Positions 53,891-63,870 of a stretch of DNA of 64,000 nucleotides are shown here, piece by piece. The stretch spans positions 105,628 to 169,627 of the forward strand of contig JAAYCX010000011.1 of the NCBI GenBank assembly GCA_012729555.1. Direction: 5' to 3'. Position 1 is the first letter of the stretch. Every line of letters starts with the position of its first letter. Origin of the DNA: Acidobacteriota bacterium. Its GTDB lineage: Bacteria; Acidobacteriota; UBA6911. The notes under the pieces are model-generated. The model saw only the letters and a list, made by a program, of their open reading frames with translations. It was not told where the DNA came from and searched no databases. A program made the position numbers and the translations under genes.

Positions 53891-54643
53891 TCAGGCGATG
53901 GCGCAGAGGTGACGGAAGGTCTCGATCCCGGGGGCGGTCCCGAAAAGGGCCAGGAATTCGGGGGCGTCCCAGCGGAAGAAGGGGTTGGTGGCGCGCTCCT
54001 CCGCGAGGGTGAGGGGCACCGTCGGCGTGCCCGCGGCCGATTCCAGGCGCTCCAGCCGCCGCCGGAGGAGGGTGTTCTCCGGGTCCACCCGCGCCGCCTC
54101 CCGCACGAATTCGAGGGTGTATTCGTGCGCGCACCAGATGCGGGTTCCGCCCGGGAGCGCGCGGATTTTCTCGAGCGACGCGAACATGTCGTCCGGGGTC
54201 CCCTCGAACAGATTCCCGATGGTCCCGCCGAAGACGGTGTCGCCCGAGAACAGCTCCCCGCCCCCGCGCCCGTCTTCGAGGAAATAGGCGATGTGCCCCC
54301 GGGTGTGTCCCGGCACCTCGAGGACCCGGGCCGGGGCGCCGCAGACGGGGAGGAGGTCCCCCTCGGCGAGGAACCGGGTCTGGCACGGGATCCGGCCCCG
54401 GTCGCCCGCCCCCCCGCAGACCCCGGCGCCTGGGAAGAGTTCCCGCAGGCGCGGGACGCCGGCCGTGTGGTCGGCGTGGTGGTGGGTGATGAGTATCGAC
54501 TCGAGCCGCCGCCCCGACTTCTCGAGCCAGCGGAGGACGGGCCGGGCGTCCCCCGGGTCCACCGCCGTCGCCCGGTCGGGCGCGTCGCCGGAGATCATGT
54601 AGATGTAATTGTCTCCCAGGGCGGGGAGGGCGGTCACTTCCAT
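53891..54643 (-). CDS. GloB-like metallo-beta-lactamase-fold hydrolase
   Basis: 250 residues. Metal ligands THHHADHT (53-60), GHTRGH and FSGDTVFGG (Asp bridging two zincs) match the hydroxyacylglutathione hydrolase (glyoxalase II) family, which cleaves S-lactoylglutathione. The C-terminal NPFFRWD region also fits. Whether glutathione is used here is unknown; related enzymes hydrolyse other thioesters. Ribosome-binding site GAAGGAGG before the ATG; it follows the hybrid kinase gene by 10 bases. Confidence 0.85.
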   Translation of the reverse strand: MEVTALPALGDNYIYMISGDAPDRATAVDPGDARPVLRWLEKSGRRLESILITHHHADHTAGVPRLRELFPGAGVCGGAGDRGRIPCQTRFLAEGDLLPVCGAPARVLEVPGHTRGHIAYFLEDGRGGGELFSGDTVFGGTIGNLFEGTPDDMFASLEKIRALPGGTRIWCAHEYTLEFVREAARVDPENTLLRRRLERLESAAGTPTVPLTLAEERATNPFFRWDAPEFLALFGTAPGIETFRHLCAIA

Positions 54644-54653
54644 GGAGCCTCCT

Positions 54654-57600
54654 TCAGTCCGGCCGCTGACGGCCGGAGAGCGTTTCCCTGACCCGTGTCG
54701 CCAGTTCCCGGTTGGTGAACGGCTTCTGAATGAAGAACACCCCGGGGTCGAGCATCCCGTGGTGGGCGATGACGTTGGCGGTGTACCCGGACATGTAGAG
54801 CACCCGGATCTCGGGGTGGATCTGCCGCATCCGGTCGGCCAGGTCGCGTCCATTCATCTCGGGCATGACGACGTCGGTGATCACGAGGTCGATGCTCCCG
54901 CCGTGCCGCCCGGCCTCGGCCAGCGCCGCGCGCGGGCTGTCGGCGGAGAGAACGACATAGCCGAGCCTTTCGAGCAGGGTCCGGGCCAGATGCCCGATGG
55001 CGGCCTCGTCTTCCACGACCATTACGGTCTCCCCCTCGGCGGGGGGCATCCGCCCCGGTTCGGGGACGCGGACGGCGGCTCCTTCCCCCGCGTGGCGCGG
55101 GAGGTAGATCCTGACGGTGGTTCCTTCGCTCGGCTCGCTGTAGACGTTGACGAAGCCGCCGTTCTGCTTGACGATGCCGTAAATCGTCGCCAGCCCCAGG
55201 CCCGTCCCCTCCCCCGGCTTCTTGGTGGTGAAGAAGGGCTCGAAGGCGTTGGCGAGGGTCTCCCGGTCCATCCCGTGGCCGTCGTCGCTGACGGCCAGGG
55301 ACACGAACTCCCCGGGGATGAACCCCGGGTGCTCGGCGCAGTAGGCGTCATCGAGGGTGACGTTGTCCGTTTCCAGGGTGATCTTACCCACGTCGGCGAT
55401 GGCGTCGCGGGCGTTGACGCAGAGGTTGGCCAGGATCTGCCCGAGCTGGGAGGGGTCCATGAAGACGCTCCAGAGCCCCGGCCCGGGGTGCCACCGGAGG
55501 TCGATCGCCTCCCCGATGAGGCGCCGGAGCATCTTGAGCATGCTCTCGACCGACGCGTTCAGGTCGAGGGCCTCCGGCTGGATGGTCTGGCGCCGGGCGA
55601 AGGCCAGGAGCTGCCGGGTGATGTCGGCCGAGCGGCGGGCGGCGGCGAGGATCTCCTCGAGGTCCCCGCGGCGCGGGTCCTCCGGGGGGGTGTTTTCCAG
55701 CGCCAGCTCGGCGAACCCGATGATGACGTTGAGCATGTTGTTATAGTCGTGCGCCACCCCCCCCGCCAGCCGTCCCACCGATTCCATCTTCTGGGACTGG
55801 ATCAGTTCTGCCTGGAGTTTCTGCTTTTCCCGCTCGGCCCTGCGTCGCTCGCTGACGTCCACGAAGATGATGATGTCGAACTTGCCCGCCGGGGCCGCGC
55901 GAAACTCGATCTGGAGTTCCCGGCCGTCGGCCGCGCGCACCGGGAACTCCACGGGCGGGATTTCGGCCCCCGTGCGCCTCAGCTCGGCCATCGTCGCCGT
56001 CCAGTGCTCGCGCACGCGCCGGCGCCGCTCCTCGTCCGGGTAGGCGCGACGCCACCACTCGTCCAGGCGGGGGAGGTCCTCGGCCGTGTAGCCGAACAGC
56101 TCGGTGAATTTCCGGCTCAGGTGGATCACCTTCCCCTCGTCGTCCGAGATGGCCACGGCCACGGGGGCCAGCCGGGCGAAGGTTTCGAACTTCTCCAGGC
56201 TTTCCCGGAGCTCCCGGGTCCGGTCGGCCACCTGGCGCCGCAGGGCCCAGGTCCAGGCGAGGGCCGTCGCCAGCAGGAGGAGGAGCGGGACCACGACGAC
56301 GGCCGAATAGCGCAGCACGGTCAGCAGGGAAGAGCCGGGGGAATAGACGCCGAGCCACTTGTCGTGGATGCGGCGGTACTCGCCGCTGCGCTCGAGCGCC
56401 TTGAGCCCCTCGCTGAACTGCGCGATCAACGCCTTTCGCCCCTTCTTGGCGGCGTAGCCGTACTCGAACCCGACGATCGGCTTTTTCCCCAGGACCAGGT
56501 TCGACCAGCCGTGCTTTTCGATCAGGTGGAGCGCCGTGACGCGCATGACCACGGCGCAGTCGTGGCGCCCCCCGGCCAGTTCCCGGAGGGCCGTCTCCTG
56601 GTCCGCCACCGCGACGAGGCTGCGCCCGAGCCCCTGCTCCAGGGCGAAATCGTGCAGGATGTCCCCCTCCTCGACCACGATCCTTCTGCCCCGCAGCTCC
56701 GCGATCGATGCGGGCGGGGTCCGCTCCCCCTCGCGCACGACCGCGACGTAGTGCCCCACGGTGTGCGCCTGGGTGAAGTCCAGCTCCAGGTTGCGGGCGG
56801 GGGAGTAGAAAGCCCCCTGCAGCAGGTCGATGTAGCCGTCCTTGAGCGACTGCACCCTTTCGGGCCAGTGGCCGAGCCGGATCTCCACATCCAGCCCGAT
56901 CTCGCGGGCGATGGCGCGGGTCAGGTCGACGTTGTACCCCGCCGGCTGCCCGCGCTCGTCCAGGAACTCGTAGGGGGGGAAGTTGCGGTCGCCGCCGATG
57001 ACGAGGGGACGATCGGAGGCGAGCTCCATCGCGGCGAACCATTTGGCGTGCAGGTGGCGGTAGGTCCCGTCGGCCATGACGATGGCCAGCCCCTCGTTGA
57101 GAAGCGCCAGGGTGTCGCGGTCCCCCTCCCGGACGGCGAAGCAGAAGTCCTGGCGGAACCCCTCGACCGGCTCGTCGAGGACGCGGAGGCCCGTCAGCCC
57201 GGTTTTCTGGATCAAGCGTAGCGCCACCAGCCGCTGCACCACGACGGCGTCATGCCGTCCCGCGGCCAGCTCCTCCAGGGCGATCTCGAAGGTCGGCAGG
57301 GGCCGGATCTCGATCCCGAGGCCCGTGCGGCGCAAAAACTCCTCGGCGTTGTCCCCCTGCATGACGGCCACGCGGCGGCCGACGAGGTCCTCGAGGCGGG
57401 CGATGCCGGTTTCGGCGCCGCGGACGACGATGGCCCCGTGCAGCGTCATGTAGGGGACGGTGAAATCGTAGAGTTCCTCGCGCTCCGGGGTGCGCCCCAC
57501 CAGAGGGAGCGCCCGGACCCCCCCCTCTTCGAGCCACCCGCGGGCCTCGGCCCAGGTGCCGGTCCGGAAGGTGACCTCCCGCCCCATCGCGCCCAGCGCC

Positions 57601-57803
57601 GCCCGCAGCAGCTCCACCGAAAACCCGTCGGCGTTCCCCTCGGGGTCGACGAAACTGAAGGGGGGGTAGTCGATCTCCGCGGCCGAGCGGATGGCGGGGC
57701 GCGCGGGAGGTTCCTCCCGGGCCGACGGGGCGGCGGGGAAGACTCCCAACGCGAGAAGAATCCACGGTATCAGCGCGTGTCGCGAAAATGCACGAATAGT
57801 CAT
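54654..57803 (-). CDS. Hybrid histidine kinase with two periplasmic SBP_bac_3 domains
   Basis: 1049 residues from the ATG at 57803 (the signal peptide [20 protein letters not shown] starts there). Two tandem type-3 solute-binding domains (about 35-255 and 260-490) are followed by a transmembrane helix (about 505-525), PAS (about 540-660), HisKA with [11 protein letters not shown] (phospho-His about 696), HATPase_c, and a C-terminal receiver (about 925-1040) with [14 protein letters not shown]. This is the BvgS/EvgS plan: small ligands bound outside the cell control phosphotransfer. The final output is unknown. An in-frame start further upstream lies inside a REP-like hairpin and is not used. 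Confidence 0.87.
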   Translation of the reverse strand: MTIRAFSRHALIPWILLALGVFPAAPSAREEPPARPAIRSAAEIDYPPFSFVDPEGNADGFSVELLRAALGAMGREVTFRTGTWAEARGWLEEGGVRALPLVGRTPEREELYDFTVPYMTLHGAIVVRGAETGIARLEDLVGRRVAVMQGDNAEEFLRRTGLGIEIRPLPTFEIALEELAAGRHDAVVVQRLVALRLIQKTGLTGLRVLDEPVEGFRQDFCFAVREGDRDTLALLNEGLAIVMADGTYRHLHAKWFAAMELASDRPLVIGGDRNFPPYEFLDERGQPAGYNVDLTRAIAREIGLDVEIRLGHWPERVQSLKDGYIDLLQGAFYSPARNLELDFTQAHTVGHYVAVVREGERTPPASIAELRGRRIVVEEGDILHDFALEQGLGRSLVAVADQETALRELAGGRHDCAVVMRVTALHLIEKHGWSNLVLGKKPIVGFEYGYAAKKGRKALIAQFSEGLKALERSGEYRRIHDKWLGVYSPGSSLLTVLRYSAVVVVPLLLLLATALAWTWALRRQVADRTRELRESLEKFETFARLAPVAVAISDDEGKVIHLSRKFTELFGYTAEDLPRLDEWWRRAYPDEERRRRVREHWTATMAELRRTGAEIPPVEFPVRAADGRELQIEFRAAPAGKFDIIIFVDVSERRRAEREKQKLQAELIQSQKMESVGRLAGGVAHDYNNMLNVIIGFAELALENTPPEDPRRGDLEEILAAARRSADITRQLLAFARRQTIQPEALDLNASVESMLKMLRRLIGEAIDLRWHPGPGLWSVFMDPSQLGQILANLCVNARDAIADVGKITLETDNVTLDDAYCAEHPGFIPGEFVSLAVSDDGHGMDRETLANAFEPFFTTKKPGEGTGLGLATIYGIVKQNGGFVNVYSEPSEGTTVRIYLPRHAGEGAAVRVPEPGRMPPAEGETVMVVEDEAAIGHLARTLLERLGYVVLSADSPRAALAEAGRHGGSIDLVITDVVMPEMNGRDLADRMRQIHPEIRVLYMSGYTANVIAHHGMLDPGVFFIQKPFTNRELATRVRETLSGRQRPD

Positions 57804-57864
57804 GAACACTCGGCCAGGCGGGTTTGACATCTGCGGACCGGGCTTGTCCGCTCTTCCTCCCTCA

Positions 57865-57882
57865 GGGACCAAATCTGTCCCC
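57865..57882. repeat. REP-like hairpin 1
   Basis: GGGAC (57865-57869) faces GTCCC (57877-57881); on the minus strand it reads GGGGACAGATTTGGTCCC, a motif I associate with RAYT-transposase REP elements. It sits upstream of the hybrid kinase gene. Confidence 0.5.
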
Positions 57883-57963
57883 GGGAACGCGAACCCCGGA
57901 GACCTCTGCTTCCAGATTACACACTGAGGGCGCGGGGCGCCACACGATTCTTTCGGCGGGGGG

Positions 57964-58518
57964 TCAGAACAGGTACTCCTCCTCGAGCCGGCCGAGCAGG
58001 GCGTGAAACGCTTCGTGCCGCCCGGCGCCGATGCGCTCCCGCTCGAGCTTCTCGAACGCGGCGACGAGTTCGCCGTCCCGGTCGGAATCGAGCCGGGCGT
58101 CGGCCATGACGAAGAGGACCTCGTTTTCCTTGGCCATGTGCCCGAACAGCAGCGTCACGTAGGCCTCGAGGAGGCGCCGGGCGCTTTCGGCGCCTGCCGC
58201 GTTTCCGGGCCCGAGGCCGGCGAACGCCTCCCGGAGCCGGGCGACCAGGCGGCGCCCCTCCTCGTGCTCGACGAGCATCACCCCGATCGGGCCGTTCTCC
58301 CGCGCCACCCCGGCCTGCTCGAGCGCGGGGAAGAGGAAGTCCTCCTCCTTGCCGTGGTGGCAGCGGTCGACGAAGACCGTCAGGAATTCCAGCATCCCCT
58401 CGAGGTCGCCGCCGTCCACCGCCTCCCCCTCCCCCAGCCGTTCGGCCACGGCCTCGAGCACCCGCAGCATGACGCCTATCCCTTCGTGTTCCGCCTTGAG
58501 CTCGTCGGTCGCTTTCAT
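57964..58518 (-). CDS. Hemerythrin domain protein
   Basis: 184 residues. A four-helix bundle with HxxxE-type ligands: LKAEHEGIG, DRCHHGKEEDFLFPAL, LVEHEEGRRL and FGHMAKENEVLF. Non-haem di-iron binding of O2 or NO is expected; many such proteins protect anaerobes against oxidative or nitrosative damage or help Fe-S repair. Its ATG overlaps the stop of the DUF488 gene (ATGA). Confidence 0.88.
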   Translation of the reverse strand: MKATDELKAEHEGIGVMLRVLEAVAERLGEGEAVDGGDLEGMLEFLTVFVDRCHHGKEEDFLFPALEQAGVARENGPIGVMLVEHEEGRRLVARLREAFAGLGPGNAAGAESARRLLEAYVTLLFGHMAKENEVLFVMADARLDSDRDGELVAAFEKLERERIGAGRHEAFHALLGRLEEEYLF

Positions 58519-58892
58519 GTCCCTTGTCTTCCTTTCGCCCGCGACACCAGGTATTCCCCAAGGGCGACGGCCTGGTTGCACCCCTCGTCGCGGGCCGAGT
58601 AGAGAAGGGTGATCCGTCCATGCGCCGCAAGTTCCAGGAGCGCCCGCACCGTTTCCGGTTTCGCGTCGAGTTCGCCGTGGTAGCGGCGCCTGAACTCCTC
58701 CCAGCGGGAGGGGGCGTGGCCGAACCATTTCCGGAGCGCCGCCGTGGGCGCCGCCTCCCGGAGCCACAGCTCCGCGCCCAGTTTTTCTTTGGATACGCCC
58801 CGGGGCCACACCCGGTCGACCAGCACACGGGTCCCGTCGGTTTTTTCGATGGGGGCGTACACGCGCTTCGCACGAATATCCAGGGATGCCAT
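58515..58892 (-). CDS. DUF488 family protein
   Basis: 125 residues. DUF488 motifs: RVLVDRVWPRGVSKEKL, KWFGHAPSRWEEFRRRY and the C-terminal TLLYSARDEGCNQAVALGEYL, where the YSArD pattern is the family core. Function unknown. Ribosome-binding site AAGGAA before the ATG at 58892. First gene of a two-gene unit with the hemerythrin. Confidence 0.82.
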   Translation of the reverse strand: MASLDIRAKRVYAPIEKTDGTRVLVDRVWPRGVSKEKLGAELWLREAAPTAALRKWFGHAPSRWEEFRRRYHGELDAKPETVRALLELAAHGRITLLYSARDEGCNQAVALGEYLVSRAKGRQGT

Positions 58893-58996
58893 GCGTCGTT
58901 CCTTGAGACCATTATGCCCCGGACGGGGGACCAAGGGAAGGGGTTCAGTCCCGCGCGCGCCGCAGCGAGAGGAACCCGCGGAAGCGCGGTGCGCGT

Positions 58997-59052
58997 GCCG
59001 CGGTGCATGGGCCGCGGTGCATGGGCTGCGGTGCATGGGCTGCGGTGCATGG
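58997..59052. repeat. Four tandem 14-bp repeats
   Basis: Four head-to-tail copies of GCYGCGGTGCATGG (Y = C or T), immediately before the BrnT/BrnA promoter and after the DUF488 promoter region. Confidence 0.9.
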
Positions 59053-59055
59053 GGA

Positions 59056-59085
59056 TTGACTGATGTATATACAATAGCATACAGT
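59056..59085 (+). promoter_or_regulatory. brnTA promoter with internal operator palindrome
   Basis: TTGACT (59056-59061) and TACAGT (59080-59085), 18 bases apart. A perfect palindrome TGTATATACA (59064-59073) lies between them, well placed for autoregulation by the BrnA/BrnT complex. Confidence 0.65.
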
Positions 59086-59091
59086 AGAAGA

Positions 59092-59373
59092 ATGAAATTC
59101 GAGTGGAACGAGAATAGGAACCGGTCCAATTTCAGGAAACACGGAATCTGGTTCGAGGAAGCCCAGACTGTTTGGGCCGATGCGGCATCCATCGAATTCT
59201 ATGATCCGGAACATGGCTCCAATGAAGATCGTTTCATTCGAATCGGTCATTCGACAGGGAGTCGATTGCTTCTGGTCGTGTTCTGCGAACGCTCCGAAGG
59301 ATCCACCATTCGCATGATTTCGGCTCGAAAGGCGACCCCTGGTGAGAGGAGGGAGTATGAAAAGGGAATATGA
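59092..59373 (+). CDS. brnT: BrnT-family toxin
   Basis: 93 residues. RelE-fold RNase toxin BrnT: starts MKFEWNENRNRSNFRKHG with the family phrase WDxxKxxxNxxKH, includes FYDPEH and RFIRIGHS, and ends IRMISARKATPGERREYEK. It cleaves mRNA when free of its antitoxin. The base composition is visibly less GC-rich than the neighbours, a sign of transfer. It overlaps the brnA start by 17 bases. Confidence 0.9.
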   Translation: MKFEWNENRNRSNFRKHGIWFEEAQTVWADAASIEFYDPEHGSNEDRFIRIGHSTGSRLLLVVFCERSEGSTIRMISARKATPGERREYEKGI

Positions 59374-59608
59374 CCTGCAAAAACTGAAACGACGTCCGGG
59401 AAGGGTGAAAGTGGATCCCGACGCGGCCAGAACCCCTATCAGCATCCGGCTGGATGGAAAGGTGCTTGCGGATCTGCGATCCGAGGCGGATCGGCTGGGA
59501 GTGCCCTATCAAACACTGATCGGCAGTATCCTCCACCGCTATGTTACGGGGGAATTGGTGGATCCGAAGGCCTTGGATCTGGCCCGGCTCATCGCAGAAG
59601 CCTCATGA
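59357..59608 (+). CDS. brnA: BrnA-family antitoxin
   Basis: 83 residues. The C-terminal half reads TPISIRLDGKVLADLRSEAD and YQTLIGSILHRYVTGEL, a CopG/ribbon-helix-helix-like fold that binds the operator and neutralises BrnT. Start: ATG at 59357 behind GGAGGGAG; an in-frame start five codons upstream is less favoured. Confidence 0.88.
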   Translation: MKREYDLQKLKRRPGRVKVDPDAARTPISIRLDGKVLADLRSEADRLGVPYQTLIGSILHRYVTGELVDPKALDLARLIAEAS

Positions 59609-59621
59609 TATTGATGGGCAC

Positions 59622-62600
59622 CTATGCCGGCTGCATCACGCTCCCGCCCCTTCCTTTTCCGGTGATGATGCGTCCCTCTCGGGCGAGACGGGTCTTGACC
59701 GCGGCGTAACGCTCCCCGGTCCAGCCCAGCCGTTCGCAGAGCGCCTGGTTGCCCGATTTCCCCCCCAGCCCCTGGAGGGCGGCAAGGAAGGCGTCGCCGT
59801 CGGCTTCCGTTGTCTCCGCGGCCGAAGGAGCTTCCTCCATGACGGCGCCCTCCGCGTGCAGCCCCATGTCATCCACTCCCGGCTGAACCGGCTGGCTTGG
59901 CTGGCCCGGCTCGACGGGCTGGACCGGGGCAGGGGACAAGAGGGTCTGGCGGGCGCCGAGGGGGGCGTAGTCCGAGGGGTTGCACGTCAGCACGATGACC
60001 TGCAGCCCGCGGGCGGCGGCCAGATCCAGCATGCGCTGCAGGTTGCGCACCCGGAGCGGGTCGGAGAAGGCGAAGGAGTCGTCGAAGACCACGGGGAGCG
60101 AACCGCCATGGTTCGCGGCCAGCAGCTCGGCCGTGGCCAGCCGCACCGCCGCGGCCAGTTGCTCGCGCGCGCCGCCGCTCAGGGCGTCGAAGGGGAAGGC
60201 CTCCGCCGCCCCGGGCCGGACGAGGCGGAGGCCTTTGAAGACGCCGCCGTCGAAGGTGACCACGGCCCGGGCGCCGGGGCCGAGGACCCCCGCGAGGTAG
60301 TCCGATATCCGCTCCGCCAGCGGCCGGGTGAACCGCTCGGCCAGGACGCGCCGCTCCTCTTCGAAGAGCCGGCCGAGGAGCCGGACGGCTTCCGCCCGCC
60401 GGCGGACGGACTCGTGGTACTCCCGGGCCGCCCGCTCGCGCACGTCGGCCCGGACCAGTTCCGCCAAGGGGTCTTCGCTGCCGTCGAGGGTGAGGGCGGC
60501 ACGGCTGGCGGCGCGCTGTTCGCGCGCTTTCTGCCGCTGCTCTTCCTGGGTCCGGACAGCCCTTTCGAGCCGGCTGCGGTCCCGCTCCAGCTGCTGGGGC
60601 TGCAGCCGGGCCAGCTGCGCGCGAGTCTGTTCGAGAGCCGCACGGGCTTCCGCGGCGGCCTCCCCGGCCGCGCGCAGGGCCTCGAGGCGGGATGCGTCCT
60701 CTCCGTGGTTCGTGAGGAGGAGGCGCAGCTGGGCCTGGATCTCGACAAGGTGCGCCTCCTGCGCGCCGATGGCGGCGGCGAGTTGCACCAGGGCCTGTTC
60801 TGCCGCATCGAAGGCTTCCCCGGCGGCCTGCCCGGCGGCCTTTTTTGTGGTCTCCTCCTCCTCGGCCCGTTCCAGGGCCTGCTCTTCGCCCTGGCGCCAG
60901 GCCGCCGCCCGATCGCGATCCAGAGGTTCCCGGGTGCCGGGGACCAGCCGCGAGCGGCGGTCCACTTCGCCTTCGGCTGCGGCCAGCGCTTCCCGGGCTT
61001 CAGCCAGGTCCCCTTCGAGGCTGCCGTCATCGAAATCCCCGAGCCTGGATTGTTCCCGCTCGAGTTTCGACTGCAGGCCTTCGCGTACATTCAGGATTTC
61101 GGCCGCCCTGGCGACCGAATCCACCCCGAGCGGGTCGAGCGCCTCCCGGAGCGCGTCGCCCGCCGCACGGAGGGAGTCCCGGGCCTCGGCGAGGCTGTTG
61201 CCGCCGCCCGGCCGGACGCGCAGGTGAACGTCCTCCCCGATAAAGATGTCGACGGCATCCGTCACCCTGTGCGCGCTCCCCGCGGGCGCCTCCCGGTCTC
61301 CGATCCGCACCGGCCGGCCCGATGAGACGACCTCGATGCCGGCGGCCATGGCTTCGAGCGTGGCCGCGGCCCGGTCCGCGTGCGCCTGGAGCTGGCGCAG
61401 GCGGCCCAGGGAGTCCGCGTCCACCCGGGGCAGCGGCGCCAGGTCGTCGCGCAGGGAGCGGATGGAGTCCCGGATCTTTTGAGCGTCCTCCAGCCGGCCG
61501 GCCAGGCGCCGGCACCGGGCGTCGCAGTCGAACCGTTCCACCCAGGCGCGGGCGAGGTCGCACCGCTGACGGAGGAGCCGCGCCTCCGCGGCGGCCTCCC
61601 CGTGGGCTTTGGCCGCAAGCTGCGCCTGCGCCCGCCGCTCCTCCCGCCGGTCGCGGGCCCGTTCGGCCTCCTCCCGTCCGGGGGCCAGCGCCGCTTCCAG
61701 GGCCCGTATCTCCCGGCGCAGCGTGTCGATCTGCCCGTCGGCCTTCAGGAGGTCGGCAAGCCTCTCCTCCGCCCGGGCGGAGGCGAGCGCCTGCTGTTCC
61801 TCCCGCGCCTTCAAGGTCTGCGCCGCGGCCAGCTGCTCCTCGACTTTCCGGAGCCCGGCGGCCAGCGATTCCAGGTCGGCCGTGGTGCGCCGGATCGTCT
61901 CCTCGGCCTCGTCGAAGGCGGAAGCGGCATCGACCAGCCGCTGCTGCCGCCCGGCCGCGTCCTGCCGGGCCGCCCGGGCGGCCTCGAGCCGGGCCTCCGC
62001 CTGCTGCAGTTCGGACCCGGCCTTCGGCCTGCCCGCCTGGGTGAAGAGGGCGGCGGAGCGCTCGGCGAAGCGGCCGGCCACCTCGGCGTCGCGCGGGGAC
62101 TGCAGGGCGACGGCGCCCCCTTCCTGCTGGAGCCGCGCGAGCAGCGCGTTCTGTTCCGATGCCGCGTCGCCCGAGGGGTCGTGCCCGCTTTTGCCCTGCC
62201 ACACCCAGAGATGGGCCCATTGCTGCAGGATCCGGTCGGCGAGGTTGCGGCCGCCGCCCACGTCCTCCACCTGCAAAAGCGCGTTGAGGAGCGATTCGGC
62301 TTCGTCCCCCTGCCGGGAGGCGCCCCCGGACTCGGAGAGCGTCGTCGTGCCCCCCGCCCCGCTGAAGCGCTTCTGCAGCCGGTATTCCTTCCCGCCGGCG
62401 CGGAAAACGATCTCGACCTCCGGGTGGCCGGGGTACAGGCTCGAGACCATCCCCTGCCGCCCCTCCCCCGTGATCCTGGATTTGAGAAAAAGTCCCCGGT
62501 GGACCGCTTCGATGAAGGTGCTCTTGCCCGATTCGTTCGGTCCCCCGATCAGGGTGAGGGAGGGGTCGAAGTCCACCCGGGTCTCGCGATGAATCCGGTA

Positions 62601-62630
62601 GTTGCGCACCGTGGCGGATACGATCTTCAT
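59622..62630 (-). CDS. SbcC/Rad50-like SMC-type ATPase with C-terminal winged-helix domain
   Basis: 1002 residues. Walker A GPNESGKST (30-38); long coiled-coil middle (about 180-760); ABC signature LSGGAREQ and Walker B LPVVFDDSFAFSD late in the protein. At the apex a CxxxC (FDCDARC) is present instead of the CxxC zinc hook of Rad50. After a Pro/Gln linker (about 905-925) the last 60 residues form a small domain with KSGNQALCERLGW and GKGRGGSV. I know this pattern from the ends of restriction-modification and defence proteins, where it forms a winged helix. It works with the SbcD-like nuclease in DNA break or foreign DNA processing. Overlaps the sbcD-like stop (ATGA). Confidence 0.85.
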   Translation of the reverse strand: MKIVSATVRNYRIHRETRVDFDPSLTLIGGPNESGKSTFIEAVHRGLFLKSRITGEGRQGMVSSLYPGHPEVEIVFRAGGKEYRLQKRFSGAGGTTTLSESGGASRQGDEAESLLNALLQVEDVGGGRNLADRILQQWAHLWVWQGKSGHDPSGDAASEQNALLARLQQEGGAVALQSPRDAEVAGRFAERSAALFTQAGRPKAGSELQQAEARLEAARAARQDAAGRQQRLVDAASAFDEAEETIRRTTADLESLAAGLRKVEEQLAAAQTLKAREEQQALASARAEERLADLLKADGQIDTLRREIRALEAALAPGREEAERARDRREERRAQAQLAAKAHGEAAAEARLLRQRCDLARAWVERFDCDARCRRLAGRLEDAQKIRDSIRSLRDDLAPLPRVDADSLGRLRQLQAHADRAAATLEAMAAGIEVVSSGRPVRIGDREAPAGSAHRVTDAVDIFIGEDVHLRVRPGGGNSLAEARDSLRAAGDALREALDPLGVDSVARAAEILNVREGLQSKLEREQSRLGDFDDGSLEGDLAEAREALAAAEGEVDRRSRLVPGTREPLDRDRAAAWRQGEEQALERAEEEETTKKAAGQAAGEAFDAAEQALVQLAAAIGAQEAHLVEIQAQLRLLLTNHGEDASRLEALRAAGEAAAEARAALEQTRAQLARLQPQQLERDRSRLERAVRTQEEQRQKAREQRAASRAALTLDGSEDPLAELVRADVRERAAREYHESVRRRAEAVRLLGRLFEEERRVLAERFTRPLAERISDYLAGVLGPGARAVVTFDGGVFKGLRLVRPGAAEAFPFDALSGGAREQLAAAVRLATAELLAANHGGSLPVVFDDSFAFSDPLRVRNLQRMLDLAAARGLQVIVLTCNPSDYAPLGARQTLLSPAPVQPVEPGQPSQPVQPGVDDMGLHAEGAVMEEAPSAAETTEADGDAFLAALQGLGGKSGNQALCERLGWTGERYAAVKTRLAREGRIITGKGRGGSVMQPA

Positions 62631-63802
62631 GCCCCCCCCTCCTGCCGGCAGGCGGCGTGCAGTTCGCGCAGCGCCACGGCCGCGATCTCCGCTTCGTCCC
62701 CGGCGGAGCGGGCCAGTTCGACCAGGCGGCGCGCCACGGTGGCGATGAGGGGATCGCCCGCCTGCATGGTGAGGGCCTCCACCTCCCGGTCGGTGGGGGC
62801 GATCGTGGTGCGGTCGTCGATTTTGAGCCGCAGGAGCCGGGCCCGGAGGGAATCGAGGAGCGCCTCGAGGCGGCTCGAGGCCCCGATGCCCAGACTCCCG
62901 CCGAGGGAGAGGCGGAGCAGGTCCTCGTTGGCCCGCTGGCCCAGCAACTCGTCGAGCCGGTCGGCAAGGTGGGCGACCCCTCCGTCATCCGCGAACTCGA
63001 ACGAGACCTCCGACCACCGCAGCCGGCCCGTGGGGATCATCCGAACCCCGGGCATTGCCCCGCGCCGCGGCTCCACGAGCAGGATGTGGCCCGGCTTCTG
63101 CTCCTCCCCCTTCCGGAACCGGTCGCTCTCGGGGGTGCCGGAATACCACGCCTTGGGTCCCACCTGCTTCGCCCCGTGCCAATCCCCCAGGGCGACGTAG
63201 TCGATCTCCTCCATCGGGAGGCGCGCAAGGTCCAGACGGTTCGGTTCCGTCCCGTCCGCCTCCTCGTCGTCCCCGCCCCCCGCGAAGCCGTGGACGCTGC
63301 CGTGGGCCAGGACGACGCGGGCCTTGGAGGGGGAAAGGCTCTGGAACAGGGCCGGGTCGCGCAGCCAGTCGGTCCGGTCCCCCGCCTCCAGCCGGCGGAG
63401 CAGGGGGCAGGGAAGCACGACGACCTCGTCGAGTTCGAGCGGCGCCGTGCCCAGCAGGACCGTCAGGTTCGGGGCGAGGCGGGCGCTTTCGCGCCGGAAG
63501 AAATCCTGCTCCCAGACGCTCCCCGGGCCGCCGTGGTCGTGGTTGCCCGGGATCGCGACCACCGGCGCGCCGATCCGGCCGATGGCGCTCGACGCCTCCG
63601 CGACCGTGGCCTTGTCCGCGCTCGGCGAATCGAAGAGGTCCCCGGCGACGAGCACGAGCCGTGCGCCTTCCTCGCGTGCGATCTCCGCAATCCGCTCCAC
63701 GGCGTCGATGCGCGCCCTCTGCACGAGCGCGCGCTTGTAATCGTCCTCGATCCCCGCGAACGGCTTGCCGATCTGCCAGTCGGCGGTGTGGATGATCTTC
63801 AT
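62627..63802 (-). CDS. SbcD/Mre11-like metallophosphoesterase nuclease
   Basis: 391 residues. Nuclease motifs: MKIIHTADWQIGKPF (Asp8, His5), GDLFDSP, IPGNHDH and ALGDWHGAKQ. This is an Mre11/SbcD-type enzyme expected to cut DNA ends or hairpins under control of the partner ATPase. The C-terminal region (about 270-391) is helical and should bind the ATPase. Start: ATG at 63802, with AAAGAG upstream; a longer in-frame start lies within a REP-like hairpin. First gene of a two-gene operon. Confidence 0.85.
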   Translation of the reverse strand: MKIIHTADWQIGKPFAGIEDDYKRALVQRARIDAVERIAEIAREEGARLVLVAGDLFDSPSADKATVAEASSAIGRIGAPVVAIPGNHDHGGPGSVWEQDFFRRESARLAPNLTVLLGTAPLELDEVVVLPCPLLRRLEAGDRTDWLRDPALFQSLSPSKARVVLAHGSVHGFAGGGDDEEADGTEPNRLDLARLPMEEIDYVALGDWHGAKQVGPKAWYSGTPESDRFRKGEEQKPGHILLVEPRRGAMPGVRMIPTGRLRWSEVSFEFADDGGVAHLADRLDELLGQRANEDLLRLSLGGSLGIGASSRLEALLDSLRARLLRLKIDDRTTIAPTDREVEALTMQAGDPLIATVARRLVELARSAGDEAEIAAVALRELHAACRQEGGA

Positions 63803-63870
63803 GAAGCTCTTTCCCCCCGTGCTGCCAACATTGTCGCGCACCCGCCCCGAAGTGCAATCCCTTTTTGTAA

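Noticed and set aside
58997..59052. CRISPR-like array
   Set aside because: The 14-bp units are directly adjacent with no spacers and no cas genes are near.
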